Of a DNA stretch of 64,000 bases, positions 1 through 10,500 are shown one piece after another (positions within the stretch are counted from its first letter, which is position 1; every line of letters starts with the position of its first letter). The DNA is from CAWCAL01 sp963695075 (lineage in GTDB: Bacteria; Actinomycetota; Acidimicrobiia; Acidimicrobiales; CAWCAL01). Location: NCBI GenBank assembly GCA_963695075.1, contig CAVOFR010000007.1:1178001-1242000 (forward strand). Reading direction: 5' to 3'. The position numbers and the translations under genes were made by a program. The notes beneath the pieces were generated by a model. That model was not told the origin of the DNA. It made no database searches and worked only from the letters and a program-made list of their open reading frames with translations.

Positions 1-1506
1 GCTGACCCGCTGGCGCTGACCGCCCGAGAGCTTCTGGCCCCGCTCGCCGACGATGGTGTCGTAGCCCTGCGGTAGGGCACGGATGAACTCGTCGGCCTCG
101 GCCACCTGGGCGGCGGCGATGATCTCGTCGATGCCCGCCCCGGGCAGACCGTAGGCGATGTTGTCCCGGACCGTTCCGTGGAACAGGTACACGTCCTGGC
201 TCACCAGGCCGGTGGTGCGCCGGAGGTCTCGCAGGTCGAGCTCGGGAAGGGGTGTCCCATCCAGCAGGACGCGACCCGTATCGGGATCGTGGAAGCGGAG
301 CAGCAGCTTCACCAGCGTGCTCTTGCCGGACCCGGTCGGTCCGACGATCGCGGTGGTCCGCGCCGCCGGGATCTCCAGCGAGATGTCGTCGATGGCCCGG
401 ACGTGGTCGTCGTAGGAGAACGCGAGGTGGTCGAAGGTGATCGCGCCCTCGCCTCGCTCGATGGACAGCCGGGTCTCACCCCCGACGATGGTGGGCTCGG
501 TGTCGAGAACGTCGAGGATTCGGTTCGTCGAGGCCATGCCGCGTTGGTACAGGTCGAATGTCTCCCCCAGGGCGGTCAGGGGCCACAGCAGCCGCTGGGT
601 CAGGAAGACCATCACGCTGTACTCGCCGATGCTGAGCACGTCGCCCTCGAGGGCGAGGAATCCCCCGTAGAGCAGGGTGCCGGTGAAGCCGATCAGGATC
701 GCCATGCGGATGAGGGGGATGAACGCCGAGGAGAGCCGGATGGCCTCGGCGTTGCGGTTCCGGTACCGCGCTGATTCGTCGGCCACCCGGGCCGATTCGC
801 GGTCCTCGGCGACGAAGCTCTTGATGGTCGAGATCCCGAGCAGGTTGTTGGCCAGCTGGGCGTTGAGGAATCCGGCCTGGTTGCGGACCTCGGTGTACTT
901 GGGCTCGAGTCGCTTCTGGAACCAGAGCGATCCCCAGATCACGAGGGGTATCGGGAGGAACGACCACCACGCCACCTGTGGGGCGATGGCGAAGAAGACA
1001 CCGCCGATGGCGATCACGGTGGTGGCGGTCTGGATCATGTCGTTGGCGCCGACGTCGAGGAACCGCTCGAGCTGGTTGACGTCGTCGTTGAGCACCGCGA
1101 GCAGGTCACCGGTGCTCTTGTCCTCGAACCAGGCGTTCTCGAGGCCCTGGAGGTGGTCGTAGGTCTCGGTCCGGAGCTGGTGCTGGATGTCCTGCGCGAG
1201 GGTGCGCCAGGCCAGGGCGTAGAGGTACTCGAACAGGGACTCGAGTGCCCAGACGATGAACGTCAGGACCGACAGCACCACCAGCTGTGCCTTGCCGGTC
1301 TCGGCTCCGAAACCGGCGAGGAAAGAGGAGCTGTCGTTGGCGACGACGTCGACGGCCAGCCCGATCAACAACGGCGGCGCCAGATCGAACAGCTTGTTCA
1401 GCACCGACGCGGTCGTGGCCCACACCACCGTTCGGCGGTGCCCCTCGGCCTGGGCCCACAGCCGGCCGATAGCGGACTGGTGTGGGGTGTCGGCGTCTCG
1501 ATCCAC
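1..1506 (-). CDS. ABC transporter, fused permease-ATPase (C-terminus beyond window)
   Basis: Half-transporter of the MsbA/exporter type: an N-terminal six-helix membrane domain followed by a nucleotide-binding domain on one chain, expected to dimerise in the cytoplasmic membrane and export a lipophilic or drug-like substrate. The reading frame is open for 502 codons from a GTG at 1506 to the window edge. Walker A (GPTGSGKST) and the ABC signature (LSGGQRQR) are visible; Walker B and the H-loop lie outside. The GTG start gives an N-terminus VDRDADTP just before the first helices. It is divergent from the PhoD-like gene with only 45 bases between the two starts. Substrate cannot be told from the sequence. 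Confidence 0.9.
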   Translation of the reverse strand, partial: MDRDADTPHQSAIGRLWAQAEGHRRTVVWATTASVLNKLFDLAPPLLIGLAVDVVANDSSSFLAGFGAETGKAQLVVLSVLTFIVWALESLFEYLYALAWRTLAQDIQHQLRTETYDHLQGLENAWFEDKSTGDLLAVLNDDVNQLERFLDVGANDMIQTATTVIAIGGVFFAIAPQVAWWSFLPIPLVIWGSLWFQKRLEPKYTEVRNQAGFLNAQLANNLLGISTIKSFVAEDRESARVADESARYRNRNAEAIRLSSAFIPLIRMAILIGFTGTLLYGGFLALEGDVLSIGEYSVMVFLTQRLLWPLTALGETFDLYQRGMASTNRILDVLDTEPTIVGGETRLSIERGEGAITFDHLAFSYDDHVRAIDDISLEIPAARTTAIVGPTGSGKSTLVKLLLRFHDPDTGRVLLDGTPLPELDLRDLRRTTGLVSQDVYLFHGTVRDNIAYGLPGAGIDEIIAAAQVAEADEFIRALPQGYDTIVGERGQKLSGGQRQRVS

Positions 1507-1551
1507 CGGCGCACCCTACCGAGGCCCACCGCGGGGACTACCTTCGATCCC

Positions 1552-3192
1552 GTGGTCCTGTCACGCCGAGACGTACTCCGCCTCGCTGCGATCGGCGGCC
1601 TCGCGGCCTGCTCGGGATCCGACCCCGAGCCGTCGGCGACGCAATCCTCGACGCGGATCGACCGCACGACATCGCCGAGCACGTCGACGAGTACCTCGAT
1701 CCCCACGCCGGCTCTCGACGGTTCGCCGTTCCGGCTGGGGGTGGCGTCGGGTGACCCCTTGCCCGACGGCATCGTCCTGTGGACCCGGCTGGTCACCGAC
1801 GTCGGTGCCGCCGACGGTGGCATCCCGTCCGTCACCGTTCCGGTCTCCTGGGAGGTCGCGACCGACGACGGATTCGGTACCGTCGTGGCCGATGGCCGGA
1901 CCGTGGCGGTGCCGGAGGAGGCCCACTCGGTCCACCTGGACGTCCGCGACCTCGAGCCCGGCCGGGCGTACAGCTACCGGTTCGCGGTGGGTGACCACGA
2001 GAGCCCGGTCGGGACGACCAGGACCGCACCGGCGAGCGGCTCGTCGCCGGACATGATCCGGCTGGCGGTGGCGAGCTGCAACGCCTACCAGTCCGGCTTC
2101 TACTCGGCGTATGCACGGGTCGCCGCCGAGGAGCTGGACGCTGTGCTGTTCACGGGCGACTACATCTACGAGCTGGAGTCCTCCACCGACGCCCGGACCC
2201 ATGACATCGGTACGCCGACCACCCTCGAGCAGTACCGGCGTCTCTACGCCATTACCCACGCCGACGCCGATCTCCGCGCTGCGCATGCGGCTCACCCGTG
2301 GATCGTCACCTGGGACGACCACGAGGTCGAGGACAACTACGCGGCCGATCAGCCCGGAGGTGTCGGTGTGGCCCTGGGTCATTCGTCGCCCGAGACCTTT
2401 CTCGCCCGGCGTACCGCGGCGTACCGGGCGTGGTGGGAGCACATGCCGGTCCGAACCGGTCCGCCCGACGGCGACGGATCCCTCGTCATCCATCGCTCGC
2501 TCGACTTCGGCGATCTGGCTCGGCTGGTGGTGGTCGACAACCGGCAGTACCGCTCGCCGATCCCTTCTGCGGGTCCGGGAGCGCTACCCCGCGGGTTCGG
2601 CGGAGGTCCCCAGGTGGCGGCCGCCTTCGCCGAGGAGGCCACGATGTTCGGACCGGAGCAGGAGAGGTGGGTCGGCGACCTCCTCACGGCCGATGACGTC
2701 GCGTGGACGGTGCTGGTCCAGCAGTCCCTGATGTCGGAGATCGACCGCGCCCCCGATGACGAGGACCGTGGATTCTCCATGGACGGTTGGGACGGCTACG
2801 TCTCGGCCCGCCGTCGACTGCTCGCACCGGTCGGTGCGGCCGGACGGGGGAACCTCATCTCACTGGCCGGCGACCTCCACACCAGCGTCGTGTCCGACGT
2901 GCGAGCCGACTACGACGACCCGGCCGGCCCGGTGGTCGCTACCGAGTTCGTCGGGCCCTCGATCTCGGCGCTCGAGATCATCGAGCCCGAGGCGGTGGCC
3001 GGCGCCCTGGCCGCCGAGCACGTGAAGATGTACGACCCGGAACACCGGGGCTATGTGGTGGCGGAGATCGAACCGGACCGGGTCACGGCTCACTTCCGGT
3101 TCGTCGATGCTCTCGATCCGGGCGACCCGCCGGTCGTCGACGGAGGAAGCTGGCGGGTCGAGTTGGGTCGCCCCGGGGCCGAGTCGATCTGA
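1552..3192 (+). CDS. PhoD-like alkaline phosphatase/phosphodiesterase, Tat lipoprotein
   Basis: Predicted secreted metallophosphoesterase of the PhoD family (546 aa), which hydrolyses phosphate mono- or diesters outside the cell. The GTG at 1552 gives an N-terminus with a twin-arginine motif (SRRDVLRL) and a lipobox (LAAC, about residues 17-20), so Tat export and lipid anchoring are likely. A Ser/Thr-rich linker follows, then the PhoD N-terminal beta domain (FRLGVASGDP) and the catalytic domain with FTGDYIYE, WDDHEVEDNY and SLAGDLHTS, which supply metal-binding Asp, Asn and His residues. The frame stays open upstream of 1552, but the signal sequence fixes the start. Substrate and metals (Ca/Fe in the family) are inferred. 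Confidence 0.9.
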   Translation: MVLSRRDVLRLAAIGGLAACSGSDPEPSATQSSTRIDRTTSPSTSTSTSIPTPALDGSPFRLGVASGDPLPDGIVLWTRLVTDVGAADGGIPSVTVPVSWEVATDDGFGTVVADGRTVAVPEEAHSVHLDVRDLEPGRAYSYRFAVGDHESPVGTTRTAPASGSSPDMIRLAVASCNAYQSGFYSAYARVAAEELDAVLFTGDYIYELESSTDARTHDIGTPTTLEQYRRLYAITHADADLRAAHAAHPWIVTWDDHEVEDNYAADQPGGVGVALGHSSPETFLARRTAAYRAWWEHMPVRTGPPDGDGSLVIHRSLDFGDLARLVVVDNRQYRSPIPSAGPGALPRGFGGGPQVAAAFAEEATMFGPEQERWVGDLLTADDVAWTVLVQQSLMSEIDRAPDDEDRGFSMDGWDGYVSARRRLLAPVGAAGRGNLISLAGDLHTSVVSDVRADYDDPAGPVVATEFVGPSISALEIIEPEAVAGALAAEHVKMYDPEHRGYVVAEIEPDRVTAHFRFVDALDPGDPPVVDGGSWRVELGRPGAESI

Positions 3193-3215
3193 GCGAGGAA
3201 ACAAGCGAGGCGCAG

Positions 3216-3251
3216 CCGTCGCTATCCGACGGTGAGGGACCAGATTTCGGC
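3216..3251. repeat. 36-bp dispersed repeat with short hairpin, copy 1
   Basis: CCGTCG and CGACGG form a 6-bp stem with a 5-base loop at 3216-3232, followed by the word GGGACCAGATTTCGGC. The same 36 bases occur at 62654-62689 with 4 differences, three of them in the loop. Here it lies between convergent genes (PhoD-like and CHAD), so it may act as a bidirectional terminator. It lacks a U-tract. Confidence 0.6.
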
Positions 3252-3267
3252 AGGGGGGGCGGGGCGC

Positions 3268-4131
3268 TTACCACCAGGATCGGAGCTTCTTCCGGCTGGC
3301 CTCCCGCCACCAGGAGGGCCATGCGGCCAGACCGTCGGCCACGAAAGTCAGCGTGACCCCCCTCAGCACCTCGGCGGTGGCGGTCGTGCTCGGTCCACCG
3401 TGACGGCCGAAGCGGCCGAGGAACTCGGCGGCGTGGGCCGCGTCCTCGAGATCGCCGATGCGGTCCTGGAGCCGGGCCATCACCCTCGCGTATCTGCGGG
3501 CCGGTTTGCCGATGACGGGGGCCAGGTCGAGAGCGCTGTATCGACAGCGCTTGGCCGCGATGCGAACCCGGTGGAGCGGCGTCGGGAGAACCGGCTCGGG
3601 GAGCGCGCGGACCCGGCGGGCGAGAGAGCGCCATTGCGCCTTTGCCAGTGGGGGGAGGACCCGGTCGGCCCGTCGGTCGGCCGGTGGCGTGTAGATGATC
3701 GAACCGACCAACGTGCCCACCCGGTCCAGGAGGAACGGGACGTCGATATCGGAGCGGGCACGATCGACGGCGACCTCCCGGCGGCGTAGCAGGTCGCGGT
3801 CCACCGGTGAGGTCGTGAGATCGGCGAACGACACACGCTCGGCGGCGCGGCCGATCACGAGGTGGATGACATCGGTGTCGCGTACCCGGCCGAGAGCCGT
3901 CGATGCGGCCTCCAGGTGTGGGTCCAGCGCTCCGATGCGGTCGTCGTCCACGAGAGGGCCCCAGGCGCGGATCCAGGTGCGGAGCCGACGGCTCTCGACC
4001 CGTGCCTGGTGGATGGCGTGCGGATCGTCCTCGCCGACCGCCACGGGCAGGTGCCGTTCCAGGCCGGCCGCGGCCCGGGCGAACCGGTCGGACAACAGTT
4101 CGTGCGCCCGGATGTTCTCGTTCCTGGTCAT
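3268..4131 (-). CDS. CHAD domain protein
   Basis: 287-aa all-helical CHAD protein. The family binds polyphosphate through conserved His and Arg/Lys residues, often near polyphosphate metabolism genes. Two helical repeats are visible, each with the basic signature: HQARVESRRLRTW near residue 40 and HRVRIAAKRCRYS near residue 190. There is no CYTH triphosphatase domain fused or nearby. It follows the AddA-like gene on the same strand with a 36-base gap, so it may be co-transcribed with the recombination genes. It converges with the PhoD-like phosphatase. A polyphosphate link between those two is speculation. Confidence 0.85.
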   Translation of the reverse strand: MTRNENIRAHELLSDRFARAAAGLERHLPVAVGEDDPHAIHQARVESRRLRTWIRAWGPLVDDDRIGALDPHLEAASTALGRVRDTDVIHLVIGRAAERVSFADLTTSPVDRDLLRRREVAVDRARSDIDVPFLLDRVGTLVGSIIYTPPADRRADRVLPPLAKAQWRSLARRVRALPEPVLPTPLHRVRIAAKRCRYSALDLAPVIGKPARRYARVMARLQDRIGDLEDAAHAAEFLGRFGRHGGPSTTATAEVLRGVTLTFVADGLAAWPSWWREASRKKLRSWW

Positions 4132-4167
4132 GCGTGCGGGGTCGACCTCTCGTCCGGTTCCGGCGGG

Positions 4168-7100
4168 TCAAGCGCGCTGGGCGAGCTCCCCGATCTCTGT
4201 CATAGCGGCGCGCAGGTCGTCGATCGCGAGCTCGTGCGCACCATCGGTCTCAAGAAAGCACAACACACAGCGCACCACGGGGATACCCGTGGTGGATTCG
4301 ATCGCCAGAGCGTAGGTGGCCAGCTGGTGGCGATACACCGCGGCCCGATCCCTACGGTCGTCGGCCGTGGGCGCGGCGTCGGTCTTGTAGTCGACGATGA
4401 CGAATCCCTCGGCGGTCCGGTAGAGCAGGTCGATGTAGCCCTCGACCAGCTTCGATCCCGCAGGAGCCGCAACGTAGATCTCACGCCAGTGGGGACCGGC
4501 GACCGCCTCCCGCACGCAAGGTGCGCCCAGGGCGGCTCGGGCCAGCGCCGCGATCTGGCGCTCCAGGTCGGGAATGCCCTCGGCCGCGGCGTGACGTCCG
4601 GCGAGCAGGAAGAGGTCCTTCCCCTCGGTGAGGTCGATGTCCTGAAGGCACGCGTGCACGGCACGTCCGATGGCGGCCCCGTCGCGGCCGCGGCGCCACG
4701 GGGGCAGGTCGAGATCGACGGCGTCCTTGAGCAGACCGGGATTGGCACCGGGCACGGCGGTCGAGCGCTCGAAACGCCGGGCCACCGCAGTCGCGGACAA
4801 GGACGACGGATCGGCCGCCCGGTCGATCATCGCGGCCCGGTGGGTTTCGAACTCGGCGCGGGTCTCGGTGAGCGCCATGCCGTCATCGGCGGGGGTCACC
4901 CCCGGGCGGAGTGGAGCGGTGAGATCCTCCTCCTCGGCGGAACCGGGACCGGGACCGACGTCCCGGATCTGCTCGACCACGCTCGACTCGACGTCAGCGC
5001 CGTGTGCCCAGAGCATCTCCGCCGCACTCCGCGTCGCGCGGTCGGTTCGATGGCACGAGACGACGAGGTGGTCGCGGGCCCGGGTGCATCCGACGTAGAG
5101 GAGGCGGATGCGCTCGTGTTCGTCCATCTGCTCGTCGATCGGCTGGAAGACCTCGAAGTCGCGGGCGGCCACGCCGGAGGTGAGCTTCACGGTGGCGGGC
5201 TGGTCGGGAGGGAACAGGACGCCCGGACCCGCCCGTCGGCCCGGGCCGCGGGTGGTGAGCCCGGACAGCACGGTGATGGGGAACTCGAGTCCCTTCGAGG
5301 CGTGGATCGTCATCACCCGCACAGCGGTGGTGTCCGACTCGTCGAGGACCGGCTCGGCGACGCGGGCCGTGTCGCTCGACTGGAGACGGGCCCACGCCAG
5401 GTAGTCCCGGAGGTCGCCGCCGTGGGCGTCGGCCCAGGCTCGAGCCTGATCGATGACGAACCGGAGGTGGCGCCAGCGGTCCGACGCGTGCGCGGCGAAC
5501 GCGGCCGACTCGAGCAGGCGCCGGTCGTGGACGACACGATCGATGACTTGAGGCGGTGTCAGCCATCGGGCTTCTTCGGCCAGGCCCCGCAGGTAGGTCA
5601 TCGCGGCGGCGACCGGGTGATCCGGTGGCGCGGCGGCCGGGACCGGCGCCCGGTAGTCCCAGCGGCCACCATGGTCGACCGACCAGGTGTAGAGATCGTC
5701 GTCTCCGCAGCCGAAGGCGGCTGAACGCAGCGCTGTCGCGAGCGACAACGAATCGCTCGCATCGGCCAGGGTCCGGAGACATGCCATCAGCGTTCGGACG
5801 TCCTCGGCGGCGTAGAGCAGCGTGCTCGTCTCGACCCGATGAGGCACGTCGGCCCGGGTGAGCGCTGCCTCGAGCTGCGGGAGGGACGTCCGGGCCGGGA
5901 CGAGAATGCAGATGTCACGCGGTTCGGCTGCCCGCCAGCCCACGTCCTCGTCGTGGACGGCCCACCCCTCGTCGAGGCAGCGGTGTACCGCCGCGGCGAC
6001 CGAGATCGCCTCTTCGGTTCGCAGTTCGGCCGCCTTGAGCCCCACGTGCTCGCCGTCGAGCAGCAGCACGCCTGGACCCGAGGGCGGAGCCGGGCGGTCC
6101 GCGTCGAGCGGGCGGTACTCGGGCTGGCTGCCGGGCGCCTTCTTGATCAGGCCTCCGAAGGTGTGGTTGACCCAGTCGAGGATCGGTGCGGTGGAACGGA
6201 AGTTCCGGCTGAGCTCGGTGGGAGCGCCCGAACGGTGTTGCTCCTGGGCGGCCAGGTAGAGCGCGATGTCGGCCCGGCGGAAGCGATAGATGGACTGTTT
6301 GGGGTCGCCCACGAAGAACAGGCGGCCGGCACGGGTGTCCATCGAGTCCCACGGTCCCGCCGGGGCATCGGGGTCGGCGGCCAGCAGCGTGGCCACCTCG
6401 ATCTGCAGCGGATCGGTGTCCTGGAATTCGTCGAGTAGGAGACGCCGGTACCGGATGGACAGAGCCCGTCGGACGGACGGGCCGTGGAGCGGGTCGGCCA
6501 GCAGTCGACGGGAGTGGACGAGCAGGTCGTGGAACTGCAGTCGCCCCTCGACGCGGCGCCGCTCGGCGTCGTCGACCACGAACGCACCGATGTGGTGGAC
6601 CAGTCGTTGCAGGCAGGCTTCGCTCACCGGTTCGAGGACGCGCTCGATCACCTGCTCCAGCTCGGCCAACCGGCCCCGGAGCTCGGCGACGACCCCGTCG
6701 GGCCAGTTGGCCGCCCGGCCCAGGTTCCCGGCCTTGAACGACGGTCGCCGTTTGCCGTCGAGGAGCTCGACCATGGAGACGTCATCGGTGACGGCTCCGA
6801 GCCGCGCCGACCATGCGATGATCTCGTCCAGCCGGGTGGCCATCGTGTCCTCGTCGGCCAGGCAGTGGGGACGAAACGCGGTCAGGACGCCGAGCTCGTC
6901 GACGATCGTCCGCGCGTCGACGGCCGGTGGGTCGGCGTCGGATCCCGGCGGTCGCGACGCGACGAGGTCCCAGTTGCGAGCGAATTCGAGGGCGACCGCA
7001 CGGAGGTGCTCGGTCTTGATCCGGAGAGCGGACGCCAGCTCCAGGGTGGACGTGAGGTCGGGGTCGGCGTAGAGGCGGTCGAGCGTGGCGCTCCACCGTT

Positions 7101-7551
7101 CGTCGAACTCGACCTGCGAGCTGATCTCGTCGAGGATCTCCACGTTGGGTGGCAGGCCGGCCTCGATCGGGTGCTCACCCAGCAGGCGTTGGGCGAACGC
7201 GTGCAGCGTGCCCACCGCTGCGCCGTCCAGTTCGTCGAGGGCGGCGGCCCAGACCTCGTCGGAATCCGGGGACTCGACGTCGCGCGCGCGCAGGCTCTTG
7301 CGCAGTCGGTGGCGCAGGTCGGCCGCGGCCCGCTCGGTGAAGGTGATCGCCACGATCCGTCCCATCGGGATGCCCGCTTCGACCAGCGCCAGGATGCGGC
7401 CGATCAGCGCGGTGGTCTTGCCGGAACCGGCTCCCGCCTCGACGAACAGGGTCGTGTCCAAGCGGTTCCGGATGGCTTCGCGGGCTCGTCCGTCGGCGGT
7501 CTCCTCGCCCGTATCGAACAGGCTCGGCTGGGCGGGGGCGCGGTCAGACAT
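4168..7551 (-). CDS. addA-like: AddA-like UvrD/Rep helicase-nuclease
   Basis: 1127-aa superfamily 1A DNA helicase with a C-terminal PD-(D/E)XK nuclease, the arrangement of AddA, which unwinds and degrades double-strand ends before recombination. Walker A (AGAGSGKTT, residues 39-47), the motif II region (LLLDEFQDTDPLQ), GDPKQSIYRFR, the late helicase motif HASKGLEFP, and the nuclease core (EGYIDLLYR then IVDYKTD) are all visible. The ATG at 7551 was chosen because the frame continues upstream only as out-of-family residues over the end of the AddB-like gene. It overlaps that gene by 8 bases, indicating translational coupling. A RecB-type assignment is possible but the partner fits AddB. Confidence 0.88.
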   Translation of the reverse strand: MSDRAPAQPSLFDTGEETADGRAREAIRNRLDTTLFVEAGAGSGKTTALIGRILALVEAGIPMGRIVAITFTERAAADLRHRLRKSLRARDVESPDSDEVWAAALDELDGAAVGTLHAFAQRLLGEHPIEAGLPPNVEILDEISSQVEFDERWSATLDRLYADPDLTSTLELASALRIKTEHLRAVALEFARNWDLVASRPPGSDADPPAVDARTIVDELGVLTAFRPHCLADEDTMATRLDEIIAWSARLGAVTDDVSMVELLDGKRRPSFKAGNLGRAANWPDGVVAELRGRLAELEQVIERVLEPVSEACLQRLVHHIGAFVVDDAERRRVEGRLQFHDLLVHSRRLLADPLHGPSVRRALSIRYRRLLLDEFQDTDPLQIEVATLLAADPDAPAGPWDSMDTRAGRLFFVGDPKQSIYRFRRADIALYLAAQEQHRSGAPTELSRNFRSTAPILDWVNHTFGGLIKKAPGSQPEYRPLDADRPAPPSGPGVLLLDGEHVGLKAAELRTEEAISVAAAVHRCLDEGWAVHDEDVGWRAAEPRDICILVPARTSLPQLEAALTRADVPHRVETSTLLYAAEDVRTLMACLRTLADASDSLSLATALRSAAFGCGDDDLYTWSVDHGGRWDYRAPVPAAAPPDHPVAAAMTYLRGLAEEARWLTPPQVIDRVVHDRRLLESAAFAAHASDRWRHLRFVIDQARAWADAHGGDLRDYLAWARLQSSDTARVAEPVLDESDTTAVRVMTIHASKGLEFPITVLSGLTTRGPGRRAGPGVLFPPDQPATVKLTSGVAARDFEVFQPIDEQMDEHERIRLLYVGCTRARDHLVVSCHRTDRATRSAAEMLWAHGADVESSVVEQIRDVGPGPGSAEEEDLTAPLRPGVTPADDGMALTETRAEFETHRAAMIDRAADPSSLSATAVARRFERSTAVPGANPGLLKDAVDLDLPPWRRGRDGAAIGRAVHACLQDIDLTEGKDLFLLAGRHAAAEGIPDLERQIAALARAALGAPCVREAVAGPHWREIYVAAPAGSKLVEGYIDLLYRTAEGFVIVDYKTDAAPTADDRRDRAAVYRHQLATYALAIESTTGIPVVRCVLCFLETDGAHELAIDDLRAAMTEIGELAQRA

Positions 7552-10500
7552 CGAGGGATCTCTCCGACGGTTCCACGAGCTCGACGTAGGAGGCCAGCTC
7601 GGGGGCCCGGCGGATGCGAAGCCAGCGCTGATAGCTGTCCTTCGTGCCCAGCCCGTCGGGATCGCAGAACGGACAGGGCACGAAGTGCTGATACGACTGG
7701 GGTGCCTCGGGTCGGGCGGGGAAATGGCCCCGCTCGATACCGGTGACGATCTCGCCGATGGCATCGAGGGAGCTCGACAGCGCATCGTCGGAGAGCGGGT
7801 AGCGAATCGGCTTGAACGCACCTTTCTCGCTCACGAACCAGTACCCCACGTCGACGGGGACCGCGGGGTCGTGAGCCCACTGTCGTGCCGCCATGCCGTA
7901 GAGGGGGAGTTGGAGACGGGTGCCGTAGCCGTGGGGGTTGGTCTCGCTCAGGCCGTGGAAGTTCTTCGACCCGCCCGTCTTGTAGTCGGTGATCACCAGG
8001 CGGCCGCCGGGAGCGCGGTCGACCCGGTCGATCGCCCCCCGCACCTGCATCGTGCGACCCGGCCCCAACGGCACCGCGATGGCCGGTTCCTCGGAGTCGT
8101 CGAATCCGAACCGGAGCTCGGCGGCGGCCGGCAGGAGCCGGTCGTCGACCAGACGCACGCTGTCCAGGGTCAGGAACTCGTCGAGCTCCCTTCTGATCCT
8201 GGCCTGGGATCGACGCCAGTTCACGGCCCGCCCCGTACCCCCGCTGGACTCGGCCTCGGCGAACACCTCGTCGGCCAACGCCTGGATCTCGGCGGCGGCT
8301 TCGGCGGGCCAGGGCTGACCCATGGGGTGATCCAGACGGCCGTGGACGAACCGATCGAGGACCTCGTGGATCAGGGAGCCGGCCCGCATCGGCGACAGGT
8401 CTTCGACCGCCTCGGGGTCTTCGACCTCGGCGATGCGGAGCACATACCGCATCAGGTAGGCGTGGGGGCAGGACGCCCAGGTCTCGAGCTGTGTCGCCGA
8501 TTGGAGCCGGTCCATCGGGCTGGGCATCCGGAGGTGGGAGAGGTTGCCCTCGAACCGGCCGAAGCGACCGAGCCGACGGGCCAGGACGAGCCGGGAACCG
8601 CGTCGCAGCGGTGTGTCGGCCAGCAGAGGACCGAGAGACCCTGCGTCCTCGTGCAACCTGGCCGCGGGAGGTGGATCCAGCGCCATCAACTGCTGCAACA
8701 CGCGGTCCTGCGCGGTCGCGCAGATGTCGGCCTCGGCGATCCCGGCGACGAACGACCCGATGTCGGCCGTCACGGCCTCCGAGGGGATCCAACGGGAAGG
8801 TGGCAAGACGAGGGTCCGGCGCAGATCGCTCCGGGGTCGGACGAGGACGGTCTCGTCGCCCTCGGCCAGGGCGGCGAGGAACTGGCGTCGCTGATCATGT
8901 GCGGTCGCGGCCCGTAGGACGAGCGCGTCGGAGACGGCAGCGCGCTCCCGGTCGGGGATCACCGAGTCGTCGGCCGGCGTGGTGGGAACCACCCCCTCGG
9001 CCAACCCGACGATGACGACCAGATCGAGCTCGACGCCCATGGCGCTTCCGAGGGGTCCGAAGAGGAGTCCCTCGCCCACCCTCCCTTCGCGCTGTCGGCC
9101 CTCGGCCAGCTCGAGCTCGAGGATGCGGCGGAAGCCTGTGAAGGTCGGAGCCTCGTCGACCAGGTCGAGCGTCGCGAGTCGGTGGATGATCCCCGAGATC
9201 TGACGGTCCGCGTCGAGCTCGACCTCGGGCCACGCCGAGCGCTCGGTTTCCGGTGCCAGGCGCGCGGCGAGCACGCCGGTGCACCACGTGGCGAGGCTCG
9301 ACCAGCGCGACAGTTTCATCCCGTGCTCGAGGTCGGCGATGGCACCCAGAGCCGCAGCACGGAGGTCCGACGCGTCCTCGGCAGCCCTCTGCGACCACCG
9401 GGCTCGGGATTCGGTGGCCGTCCGGGCTTCGGTTCGCAGGGTGTCGATGTGGGTGGCCAGCCGGAGGTCCCAGTCGGCGCGTCCGCTCACGATTCCGGCC
9501 CGACGGCTCTCGGCCTCCCATTCGGCCCCCCGACCCGACGGGTCCGCGCCGAGCAGGGCGAGCACGGAGGGACGGGAGTAGTCGTGGTCGTGAAGTGCGA
9601 GGAAACCGAGGAGGCGTCGGGCCGGCATCGATTCGGCCAGTGGGCGCCCTCGGGCCGCGTGGAAGGGCACTCCGGCCGCGACGAGCTGATCGTGGATGAT
9701 GCGCTCGTAGGGGATCTCGCGCGGGTGGAGGATGGCCATCCTCTCGAAGGACTTCCCGGCATGGGCCCGGGTCATGACGTGACGGACCGCGGCGCGCACC
9801 TCGTCATCGGGATCGCTCACCGAGGCGACGGTGATCAGGGCGGGCGGAGGTGGAGGCTCCTGCGGCACGGGGGGCGCCGGTAGACCGATGCGGGCCAGGC
9901 TGGTCCGCACGGTGCGGTCGGCGTCGTCCTCACCGGTGACACCGGCGATGACGGTGCTCGGTGTGACCGCGGCGATGACCCGAGCGAGCCGGCCGTGACC
10001 GGCCGAGAGTCTCTGGGGCAGATACCAGACGACGGTGCCCAACGCCGCGGCGCTGTCGGGATCCGCCGCGGCGGCCTCGATGGCCGACGCCACCAGATCG
10101 TGCTCGTCGTGCCAGTCGGCTCGGAGCTGGTCGCGGACGGCCCGGTGTATGGCGACGACGGCTTCGGCGCGGGGGCTCTTCCCGGCCAACGTGATCAGCT
10201 CGGCCTCGTCGAGCTCGCTGAGCTCCCGGTGGATCCGCACCATGTTGCGTTCGGTGGCCGGGTGGCCGGCCACCCCGGCGAAGATCCCGGGTTCGGTGCG
10301 CAGCGCGGAGCGAACCGCTGCGGTGAGTACGGGAGTGGAGAGCGGGCGGAGGCCTGACCGTGCCAGCCCGACGGCGCCGAGCCGTTCGGCCACGCGGAAG
10401 ACCGTGGCGATCTCGACGGCGGCGATCCCGCCCAGGTGGCGGGCCAGGAATCGGCGCGATGCGACCCCGACCGCGTTGGTGGTGACGATCACGGTGACCG

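Noticed and set aside
1398..2493. Antisense frames within the PhoD-like gene
   Set aside because: No start context or family motifs; the sense frame has all PhoD motifs.
3862..5724. Long open frame on the plus strand opposite the AddA-like gene (620 codons), and similar ones at 6484-7746 and 7085-8917
   Set aside because: Antisense frames stay open by chance in high-GC DNA; the minus-strand frame carries all helicase and nuclease motifs and the antisense products have no family features.
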